Assembly: GCF_964275005.1 (NCBI RefSeq)
Contig: NC_092693.1
Span: 19,089,206 to 19,153,205 of the forward strand
Length of the DNA stretch: 64,000 bases
Direction of reading: 5' to 3'
Source of the DNA: Diadema setosum
Taxonomy: Eukaryota; Echinodermata; Echinoidea; Diadematoida; Diadematidae
Shown here in pieces: positions 12,901 to 25,000 of the stretch (positions are counted from its first letter, which is position 1; the number at the start of each line of letters is the position of its first letter). The notes below the pieces were generated by a model. The model ran no database searches. It saw only the letters and a list, made by a program, of their open reading frames with translations, and was not told the origin of the DNA. Made by a program: the position numbers and the translations under genes.

Positions 12901-15900
12901 CAAAAAAAAAAAGAAAAAAATTTAGAAACTGCTGTCACAAGGTCTTTCTATCAATGGGCACCAATCGTCTCCTCATGTACATTTTCTTCTTCCTCGATTT
13001 TCCCTTTCTTTGGACCAAGTGACACTAAAACAGACTTAAGTGGTCTTTTAATGGATAGAGAACGGAGTAAAGTTGAACACACCACAGCTTGCCATAGTCA
13101 AAGTCATCGGCAGGACGACAGGAAGTAAGGTACTGTATACGCCATCTATTTAGTGAGTCTAATTTTTCCATGATTCGTGACTTCTCAACAATTTCGCGAG
13201 TGGTCGAATTCACAATTATGGAGCACAGCACTGAACAGAAAAACGTATGCATGCGTGTCACAGTCATTTCGGATCAGAGTTGACATTTGTGCATGTCTTT
13301 AAATTCATGAACAGCACCTGACTCGCAAAAATAAAAACCTTGCGAAATATACAGCATTATACAGTGGTCACGCGACTGACCTCTCTCCAGACATTGGCTA
13401 CCGAGTGATGCAGGCCATAGGGGTGGAGTACCAGCAGTCCCTCTGAGTTGCTGTACAGCTGCCGACAGACGTAGAGGAATACACCTGTCACTGGGCGGGA
13501 CGGCTGGGTCAGGAACTCCGTGGCTATCGGCTGGTCCAGGGCACGCTTGCAGAACTCGGTGATGATGTGAACGGCGGCGGACCTGGAGAAAGTGTAGCAT
13601 CATTCACATTAGTCGAGTCTTCAACCTCATTGCATACTTCACAAACAATCCTATTCATCAATGGCACTTGCTGATACAGTGGGAATCTGAAAGCTATCAT
13701 TCCTACAGTGACTGTATATGAAGTCAAATGACAAAGAAATTTCGAATTTACAGAGCATTATTTTTCGTGCATATATTACCTGCTCTTCTTGTACCTAAAG
13801 ACAGATTTACAGCAATGGAAAAGTTATATAGGCTTTATGTGGCTGTCTTGTAGGAGGTAGTTTTTGTAAATAAGTGACCTGCATTCATTGTTTCCTTCAT
13901 AAACTGGTTTAAATCCTTTGAGAACAGAAATGTGCAGCCATCACATCTCATTTCCACAAGTGTTCTGCAACAATGAAAGTATGTTACCACATAGCAGCAG
14001 TATGTGTTCATTCTACACTCCTGCTGTACATGGACAATAATAATGATGATGACGATGATGATAATGATAATGATGATGATAATGATGATGAGGATGAGGA
14101 TGATGATGAAGATGATAAAATGAAGATGAGCTGTTGCTGGTTCTGATATTAACCCGCTGAGGACGAGTGCCGAGTATACTCGGGCAAGTGTCTATGGAAA
14201 ATGTGTGTTGTAGCAAAATCAGCCCATCCACAACGGGTTAATGACAAGGAGGGGGGGAGGAGGAGGAGGAGGAGGAAGAAGAAGAAAAGGAGCACAAACA
14301 GCAAGAGCTGAAGGATGACAATAAAGATAATGGTGGCGATGATGACAAGCTGAGGAAGCATCAGAGAAGCACGCGGGTAACAAGGTACACCTTCACTCCT
14401 CTATGCACGACTTACGGATTGTGCTGGAAGCTGTTCCCATTCTCCCCATACAGCAGGAGTCGTGTTCCCTTCTCCCAGCTGGCTATGGCTGACAGGATCT
14501 CCGCTACACACAGCATCGTTAGGTCAGTGGATGGCTGAGGTGGATAAATGGGATGTAAGGGAGAAGATGATATGATATGGATTAGATATTGATCTCTTTT
14601 ACATGCAGAGAAGTATGCAATATACAAGAGACGCTTTTTGGCCTATCATTCACAACTTCCTTATTAATAATCACTACGAACAACAACAACAAAAATTACA
14701 TAGCTGTAGTTACAAGTTTAGGAGTATAATCCCTGTCTCATTGTGACATTGTTGACACAAATTGATACTTCAATTTTGGAGATGTTCCATGGCTAGATTT
14801 GCACCACTGTTGTACATATAGTTGACCTCTGACACATTCTGACCTCTCAGAGCAAATCCATGGCGTGACATGAACAGAAGTCCTATCAAAACTGTCCTTC
14901 ACAAAGCTGGACCCTGTCATACCTTGTCCCAGTTCAGTCCACTACTGACTTTGCAAGTGCTAAATGTACATGGAAGATGTTGTTTACATATCTGATCTCT
15001 GACCTGGCAGGCACTTGAAAAAAAAAGTCCTTCCTTTAGGTATGTTCAAACAGTTGACCTTTAAACTATGGTACCTTGTCCTTGTTGAGCCAGTCCCTGA
15101 CCGGCTTGATGATGTCGTCCACCACATCGTCCTTACACAGACACTCCACACAGGCTGCCCGGTCCATGCTAATAATCTTTAGCATCTCGGTCACCAGCAT
15201 GGCTGGACTCGGAGCTCCTGGTAGAACAATGAGGCATCACAAACACATGAATAACAAAGCTTTTATTGTTATCGCTTGTTTATTATGTTATCATTTCACT
15301 CTGCAAAGAGTATATGTAAACATAGCTTCCATTTATGAGTCTTTCAACATATCATACTATTTTGATTTGTGGTCATGAAGAAATTTGCACAGGTTTTTTT
15401 TCTTTCTTTCTTTCTCTCTACAGGCAATTGGGAAATATATTCATATTCAATAAAAGGAATGAATTTGTGAGGGATACTTTCCAGGTGTCAAGAAAAATTT
15501 AATACACGAGCAGAGCCATGAAATGTTCGTGCATACTTCCACAGCACCATTCGCTATGGCTTGCAAAACCCAAATAAACAATTCTTGTGTACTTTCCCAT
15601 GGCACCATTCAATATGGTTTAAAAGCCCAAAATAAACAAAGGCACAAACATGGCTTATGCCAACAAAGCCTTGAACCAGGGTTGAAACTAGTTGTTACTT
15701 TACTGCATTATTCAATCACCACTGCATAATTTGATCACCATTGCATAAACTGATCACCATTGCATCCATTGACCACAGATGCATCATGTTATCACCATTG
15801 CATAATTTGATCACCAGTTGCACCACTGCATGACATGATCACCTTTGCATCCTTTGATCAAAGATGCATCATTGATCACCAGTGCATTCTTTGTTCCCAA

Positions 15901-17207
15901 ATATACATGTACAATTTGATCAACAGTGCATCAACTCATCATTATTGTATCACTCGATCATAGATGCATTATGTCATCTCCATTACATCATTGATCATCA
16001 TTCATCACCTCATCATCATTGTGTCATTTCATCATCGATGCATCTTTTCAATTCATCATCAATGTTTGACTGATCACCATTGCTTCATTTGATCATCAAT
16101 GAATCAATCTCTCCCCATTACATCATTTGGTCACTGATGCATCATTTGATCTCCAACGCATCATTTGATCATCAATGAATCATTCTACCACCAGTACATC
16201 ATTTGATCACCATTCATCACTTCATCACCATTGTGTCATTTCATCACTGATGCATCATTTTCATCATTGCATCATTTGATCACCACTGCATCCTTTGATC
16301 ACCGTTGCATCACTTGATCACAGATGCATCATTTCATCATCAATGCATCATTTGATCACCAATGCATCCTTTGATCACTGTTGCATCACTTGATCACAGA
16401 TGCATCATTTCATCATCATTGCATCATTTGATCACCAATGCATCCTTTGATCACCGTTGCATCACTTGATCACAGATGCATCATTTCATCATCAATGCAT
16501 CATTTGATCACCAATGCATCCTTTGATCACTGTTGCATCACTTGATCACAGATACATCATTTCATCATCAATGCATCATTTGATCACCAATGCATCCTTT
16601 GATCACCGTTGCATCACTTGATCACAGATACATCATTTCATCATCAATGCATCATTTGATCACCACTGCATCCTTTGATCACCGTTGCATCACTTGATCA
16701 CAGATGCATCATTTCATCATCAATGCATCATTTGATCACCAATGCATCCTTTGATCACCGTTGCATCACTTGATCACAGATGCATCATTTCATCATCAAT
16801 GCATCATTTGATCACCAATGCATCCTTTGATCACCATTGCCTCACTTGATCACAGATGCATTATTTGATCTTCATTGCATCATCTGATCATCATTCATCA
16901 CATAATCACCATTGTGTCATTTCATCACCATTGCATCATTTGATCATCAGTGTATCATTCTACCACCATTACATCATATGATCACTGATGCATCATTTGA
17001 TCACCAATGTATCTGGTCACCAACCTGTATCTGTTGGCATGTTGACCTGGAAGGACTTCTTGATTACCAGCGGCAACAGAGATCTCACCAGGTCTGTCAC
17101 AGACACTACACCAAGAAACAAACAAAACAAATATAATAAAAGACGAGAATACACAAAACAAAGCAAGGAACTGTTTATCTCAAATCCCAATGCAGAGCAT
17201 GGATAAT

Positions 17208-17245
<38 letters not shown>

Positions 17246-20200
17246 ATATGTTTATGGACAAAAATTCAGCAGTCTGTAGTGGCACACTGACCTTCTTTTC
17301 CACGTACTGAGACAGGAAAGAGCTGTCTTCCCCGGCAGTAGACCAGGAGCCTGGATAGAATGGACAGGGCCTTGATGAAGACCAGGAACTGCAGCTCCTT
17401 TTGAGTGTACTTGGTCCTGTGGGATGTGTCTGAAAAAAGAAATAATAATAACAACAAAAGTGACATCCAAGGAATGAATGAGCCAAGGAATGAATGAGCC
17501 ACTGGATGAATGCATAAATCAATCTATTTATCCATTGGTTGGTTGATTTGTTAATTGAGGGATGAATAACAAAATCATGAATTCACACTGTCATAGTAGT
17601 TTCATGAATATCCATGATCATGGCATCTCATGTGTAATATCTAATGTTAATTCTCGTAAGCAGGAACATGTTTTGTGTTTACAAGTAAAGCTGTGCAACT
17701 CTGGTAAACTACTGGAGGAAAATACTTTTCCACATTTAGTGGACGACAGCAAAAGCAGAACAGTCAACCATCACAACTTTACATTTCCAATCTTACTTTG
17801 AGTAACCATATGCTTAACCATCACTACTATAGGCCTACACACACAAAAAAAATGCTGTCTTAATACCTCGAGTGAGGGCTAATATCTGTTTGTTGCTGCA
17901 TTTTTGCAAACTTGTGATTAGGCACAGAGCAAAGGATGCATGTGTTCAAAAGAATAAGGATGGCCACCTACCAAGTCTGCTCATGTTGAACCTGTCGGAC
18001 AGATCATCCATGCTGTCCAGCCAGGCTGACCGCGACTCTACAAAGTCCAGGCACTGGGCTACTGAATCTGCCAGCTATCAGAGAAGGAGAAATGCCACTC
18101 ATTTGTTATTGCAAACACAGAATATTTCACAGTTTTCACAGATTTTGTATGAACTAGTTCAAAAGATTCTATTGAACTGGTGCAAAAGATAAGAGCAGGC
18201 AAATATCTTGGGGAGATATTGAAAGATGTACAGAAGTATTCTGAATTTCTCATCCACAAAATTATGGGCAAGGAAATATCCATGAAATTGACCCAGTGCC
18301 AACACTTGATCACACAAGAGTGTCCACAATCAAAGTAGTTTGTGTTCTGAAAAAAAATTACATAAATACTGCTTTTTACATGACAGCTAATTTGACAACC
18401 ATGCATCTCTCCTGTTTTGTTTGTTCTTTTAGTTCTCCAAAATCAGTTATAAGGTTTCATTGGTCAATATTCTACAAGAAAGAAAGAACAGACAACTCAT
18501 TTATCACAATATGATCACCATGCAACCATGAAATATATAAATTTTCCTCCACTTCTTTTTACACTGTTACATGCTTGAACATTGCAAATGATACTTGGTT
18601 CCAACTTTCCAAGACAGAAACACACCCAAAAGAAAAGACAAGCAAACAATGAAACAAGTATAATCAGAGAGTTTCTTCAAAAGCTTACCAGAGTGTTTGT
18701 AGCTTCCAGATGGCTTATGATCACTGTCCGACTGTAATGGGCATTCTGGAATGGAAAGATGACGTGTAGCACATCTAAATTTACACACATTTTTGCTTTT
18801 GTGTGACACACCATTCTGCACTTATCAAAAAAATGCTTGGAATCACAGACTTGCACCATGACCCAGATACCATACTCTCGACTATAATTGCAAGAGGTCC
18901 CATGTGTAGAAGAGCCACAGTCAATCTTTGTTTGCGTATGAGAAACAAACACGCTAACACCTTTCACCTCTCACATAGGGCACATGGGGAAAGTCAGGTG
19001 ACATGACAAGTAAAATAAAGATGCTAGATCACTGTGCACATCACCCCAAGTCACATGATGATCAACTCTCAGTGACCAAACAAGGCCGCCAAAGTGGCGA
19101 CTGCATCTTGTGTTGTGACGTAAAGAAGAATTTACTGGTTAACGCTGCTCTTACCAAGATGAAATTTTGATGCAATGAGGACGACTGCTTGTGATACATC
19201 ATCTCCTGTAACACTTTATGTGCCAGAGACTTTGGACAGTGTGAACAATGCTATGGGGTTATCTGTGCTAATTGGCACTCAAAGCACATAAAAGCATAAA
19301 TAAAGATGAAGTATTTCACACGAACATGATACATACAATGTAAAGGATCCCAAACACACACTGCATTTTGTTCTCTATTCTACGCGTGCAGGAAGCACAC
19401 TTAGATTCTCCTATTGCTTTTTGGAACAATGTCACCTCAGGTATTGTAGATACTACAGGAGTAAATGCGTTCAATCTCATTTGACCTTTGTGTACTGTTT
19501 GAAAGTATATAACCTTTATTTTGCAATGGAGATACGATGTCTGCTGTAATAGAACACTAGAAAAGAAATATAAAGTGTATGCTTTCTTTTCTTCTTTCTT
19601 TCTTTTTTTCTTTTTCACTATACTATTGCACGAGAAAGTCACATCACTGAAATTATTCTGTAATTATTCTGTCTCAAAACTCTCTTAACCTTGGTCTCAT
19701 GTATGTGACTTACCATCCACTTTTTGAACCAGAGAGCTTTGGGATCCAGCAGGGCCATGAAACACATTGGAGTGAGGCACTCAGCCTGCGGGTGGGGCTT
19801 CTGGACCAGCAAGTTCAGTGTACTCTCAGTCAGGTCCTGAATAAACCTGGATTTACATAAATGTGATGGGGGGGGGGGGAGAGAAGGATATTTCTATTAT
19901 TTTAGTGCCCAATAGGCTGGCTCCCTAGGTTCAGCACTCAACAATTCCAGTCTCAAGCATATCAAGCATCTGCATAAGCTAAGCGGGGGGGGGGGGGGGG
20001 GGGGGGGGCTACAGTAATTAAGTAAGCAAAACAAATGTATGTACCAAAGTTGTAGTTGTTTTTTCACCAAAGTGATGAATTATCACTTCAAAGTAATGGC
20101 CTAATCAGTTTAACTTCATTTTCAGATGAACAGGAGAGATACATAGTGATTCCATGAAAGGAAAGTGATATTGAAGTGGTACATGAATATGCATGTTACA

Positions 20201-22000
20201 TATATGTATGTTGTCAAGTGTCCAATACAAAATTCAACTGTTGAAATACAGGTACAATGTTTGCTGTTGAAGATGAAGATAATAACATACTCTCTGTAGG
20301 TTATGCTCTTCAACAGAATATTGAAGGTCACACAGTCTGATGACAAGTGATTTTTTTGTCCGCAAAAATTTTAACTCTATAACAAACAAGAAAACAATTC
20401 CATGAAGAGCCTTGCAAAACTGAAAAACAAAATTGACAACAGAACCCAAATCACTCACTTGTCTGGAAATCTGATCCAATACTTTGGCACTTCAAGCTGA
20501 AACTCATTCATGAGGCGAAACTGTGACAAAAAAACAAAGACAAATAAATAATCAAAAACAATAATGAGAATTTCTGCTAAATTGAATTTTCCTAGAATGT
20601 AACACAACTGTATACAGTCTGCAGCTAGAAAAGAGAAGTTAGTTTCATCTAGCATAATGACATCCTTTACTTATAAAGGGTGTGTACAGTTCTGGTTGAG
20701 GTGAGGATTTAGCTTTTCATGTTTTGCGAGATATTCAGAAACCACTCTATGAGATGTCAAAGAGCATGCAATTCTAAGGGGTATCAAAAGTTTATTTGAT
20801 GAAAATTGGTTTTGAAATGGTTGAGATATCCAAAAAACAAGGTGAAACAAAGAGATCCTAATAAAAGGCATGGTCTGTCACCTTTTATTATTATCACTTT
20901 TTTGGATATCTCAGCCATTTGAAAACCAGTTTTCATCAAATAAATGCTGAATCCTTCTTAAAATTACATGCTCTTTCATATTTCATAAGAGGTTTCTCAT
21001 TATCTCACTTAGCACTTAGGAATGTTAAAAACATGAATCCCCACCTCAACTGGTATTGTACAGTCCCTTTAAAAAAAAAAAATCATTTGGCATCTTGGGG
21101 GGAACAAAAAATCTTATTTCAAATGCAGGTAGAGTGACAAACTGGAAGTTCATGAACATTTCACTGACATGTGATTCCTCAATATGAGGAAATGATATTC
21201 TCATATTGAGCATAAAATTGAACATATATTTGTTACAAAATGTTATATTGTTGTATTGTTTCATCAATACCAGCATTGTGCAGTGAAATCCACCACATGA
21301 TATGGCTGTCTGTAGTGTTGAAATCTCACTTAGACAGCACTTAAATAGTCCTCTGTCCTATACACAATGAATCGTTTTCTTCCAAATGCCATGTAAATCA
21401 TATCATTCTGTTGCCACACTGCCTGACCGATTTTCATCACAAAGCCAACTTGCGATATACTGCCTTTTCCCATATCCATATTAAAACAGAAACATTCCAG
21501 AGAAATCTGTGTGTCTCCTGATACTTTACACTCATTGGGAATGACCCCTTAATCTTAGTCCCAGCTGTTCTACTGACCTTCTTTAAAAGTTTCTGGGTGG
21601 CGTGATGTGTGGCGTCTATCCCATGATGCAATGGCATTCCACCTTTGCTTCCCATCACTATGAACTCATTGCTGAGGTGGTCCACTAAAATGAAGTAACA
21701 TACACAAATATCCATCAGTAATCGATAAATAATCAAATAAAAAAGAATGAAAGAAAGAGAGAAACAAAGAAAAAAAGAAAGAGGAAAAGAAAGGAGAGGA
21801 AGACAGGAAGTAAATCAGAAGGAAAGTAAGAAGTAAAAAAGTGAGAAAAAAAGGAAAGAAAAAGGAATGAAAGCAGCCCCACATTTTTGTCTAATCATCC
21901 CCCCCCCCCAAAAAAAAAGAAAGGAACAAAGAAAAAAAAACCACCCATATGAATTTCCATAGATTCCATTCTTAGATTCTTCCTGTCTGGGGGTGGGGTG

Positions 22001-22049
<49 letters not shown>

Positions 22050-25000
22050 GGGGGGGGGGGGTAACCATTCGCACTGACCTTGACCTCCCCTGATCCCGTA
22101 GCCCCCCATCCTGAAAATGTTCCTCGGCCCCTGTTTATTACTCCGTTTAGTGCAACAGTACTCCACAAAAGAGGTTTGAGAATAAAATTCACACACATAA
22201 CACACATGTACATGCAGCAGCTTACCAAGGTTTGTGTACATCTCTCTCATGACATTGTGTGAACTGGAGCCAAACATCCTGGCATGGAAACGGAGACTGC
22301 TTTCCTGTTATGAAAACAAAGAGCTGTATCTAAAACTTTTTTCTTTCTTTTTCTTAATCTATGTCTGCACAACAAACTGACTTAAGTACTGTATAAGCCG
22401 TTATTTTCGCAAGGGTTTGATTTTTGCAAATTTTGCAAATTAGTGTTGCACCGCGAATTTAACAACACGCAAAAGTGCTGCCATGCACTAGGGTAACAGT
22501 GCACTTTATACAACAGCATGCGTCAATTCGCGAAAACAACATCTCGCAAAATCGTCCGGTATCTCCTCATTCACAAAAATATCTGTATGCAAAAATAACA
22601 GCTTATACAGTACATTGAAATAATTCCCAGACATTGGAACAATGTTGCTCACTAAATAATAATACATCATTACATATATTATCAATATTCTTATGTATGC
22701 TCCAATATACATAAATCCATAAACATAGAATATGCATTATCATTTTTGTAATGATGTCGAAGACATCAACAATGACGATAACGATATCTATCATCAGCAT
22801 TATCATTGCAAGAAGCAGTAGTAGTAGTATTAGTAATACTACTTCTACTAATGCTACAGCTGCTACTGTTACTAAAGGTAGCTTCATTACTCAAGTGTTG
22901 CCTAATGCACATGGCCGGTTCAAAAATCGAACTGTTAGCTCTATTCAAGACATGTCTGGTTAACTTGCACACAAGGGAGTATATGACAAGATGAAATGCA
23001 ACAGTTAAATAATTGCGCATATAGGAGAGGGAGGAATGGACGGTCACATTGGGGGATGGGGGGGGGGGGGGAGGAACTGAACTCACTGATAACTTCTCGT
23101 CAGGGTCAGCTAGGGCGGCCACCAGGCCAGACTTTAGCCTGCCCCAGTTCTCGCAGGCCAGGATGTCGGAGGGCGGGACCTGCAGCAGGGTGTGGAGGGC
23201 GTCGCGGCGCCGCTGGAGGGGCTGACTGGTATCCAAGCTCTCCGTAATGGATGTGAACTCCTCTTGGTTCATGAACATGAATGAACTCTAGGGATTTTTA
23301 ATAATGACAGGTAATAAAAAAACAACGTAAAGGTGTGATTAACTGAATACAAACATGACAGAGGGAAAGAAGAATACAGAAACACTTCCTGCAAATTCAC
23401 TAGAGCCTTGAAGAATGTTTCTGTTGCAAACCAAATATGTAATAATTCCATTCTGACTGATGCATTCCTGTTACAGAAAATGATCATATTACATGGTGAA
23501 AATGAAACCTTGTGATGTTTAAAGCAAATTCTTTTTTTTTTTTCAAAGTAGAAATTGTATCATTTTTATTCATTTAATTCAATTTCATTTATTTTTCCTC
23601 CATAAAATGGAAAATCTTCATGACTCAAATAGCATACACAGTTATACAAGCATAAAATACAGATTTGGAAATAAAGTCCAAGAACCTACGAAGGACATAT
23701 GGAATGATGGGGGGGGGGGAGGAGGGAACAACTCCAGACAAACCTGGTTGAAGGAGGAGTCCAAAGAAGACTCATCGTCACCACTGGAGTGGTTCAGGCT
23801 GTGGGTGGTCCGCTGGGGGTAGGAGTAGCTGTGAGAGAGGAGGCCGCGGCTGGTGGTCCTCTGGCGCTGGTCATCGTCGTAGGCCTGGATCAGGCGCTCC
23901 ACGGCACTGCGTGTACTGACCTTCAGCATGTGCATCATTTCCGTGCACCTGTGAACACAAATTTACACAGAGGCTTGTGATTCCACATATCATGAAACCC
24001 TTCAATAAGAATGCATACATTTTGTTACACTGCAATGATACCTTTCCTGTACACACACACACAAATAAAGGCAAATTTTGCATGTTATAAGAAATACAAC
24101 TGTACTACAGTATATTTTGATTCTGCAGACTTAAAAACACACAAAATTCACCTGGCTGAGTGTAAAAAATTACTTGCAAGAAAATTTCCACTTTTACAGT
24201 AGTCAACTTAAAAGCCCTTTACATAATCTCGAGTGGAAATGGCTGCATTCACTACTTCTTGCATACAGACATCTTCAGAGAGAATACCCATTTTGCTCTA
24301 ATGCTGTGAATTTAAAGAGGGCTCCCTGCTGGCACTGTACAACCAAAAAAAGAAACAAAATCAACTGTAGATGGCGCCTGACTTACGCTGGGTCATTGAT
24401 GACCTTCTCAGTGACCGCTCCAACGGCTGCTTCCTCCGTGGCTCTGTTGGGCATGTCTAGGTTCCTCCTCTCGATTTCCTCCTCAATCAGGGGACCGAGG
24501 ACCTCATCAATGCGCCCCTTGATGAACTTCACTAGTTCATACCTAATATGGAGAGAAAAATGTAGGAGCAATTGGATGTGAAAACGAAATACACAGTGCA
24601 CCTCATATAACAGTGTCATGATTTTATTTCTTTTCATTTCATATGGCCAAGGTGCCAACAAATACATTTGTAACCAAGTACAGTCAGCCCCATCTATGTT
24701 GAATCCATAGGGACCAGGGAAAATTTTTCGACTTACGTGAATTCTTACTTATACAAAAAACTTTTCTTTTTTTTTTTACTTCTGTGAGGATGACTTAGGC
24801 ATGGTCGACTATACTTCCTTGCCATTCGAAGTTTCTCAATCGATCAAGTTTTATTGTTGCATATTTATAATGTTACATCCAAATGATACTTTTTAACAAT
24901 ATGAAAAAGCCAACCTGGTAGATTCCTTTTGTTTCATAGCATTCATTCATCTTTGATCATTGGCAATTTTATTTCCTTCCTGCCAAGACCAGAGACATGA

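Noticed and set aside
14013-14231. Histidine/tyrosine-rich frame
   Set aside because: Translation of a GAT/ATG microsatellite.
15715-17022. CRISPR-like regular array
   Set aside because: Monomers are contiguous with no unique spacers, and the host is a eukaryote; it is a minisatellite.
21815-22277. Minus-strand frames with long HT runs
   Set aside because: Produced by the (GT)n and poly-G tract; only the exon at 22226-22304 in this interval is coding.
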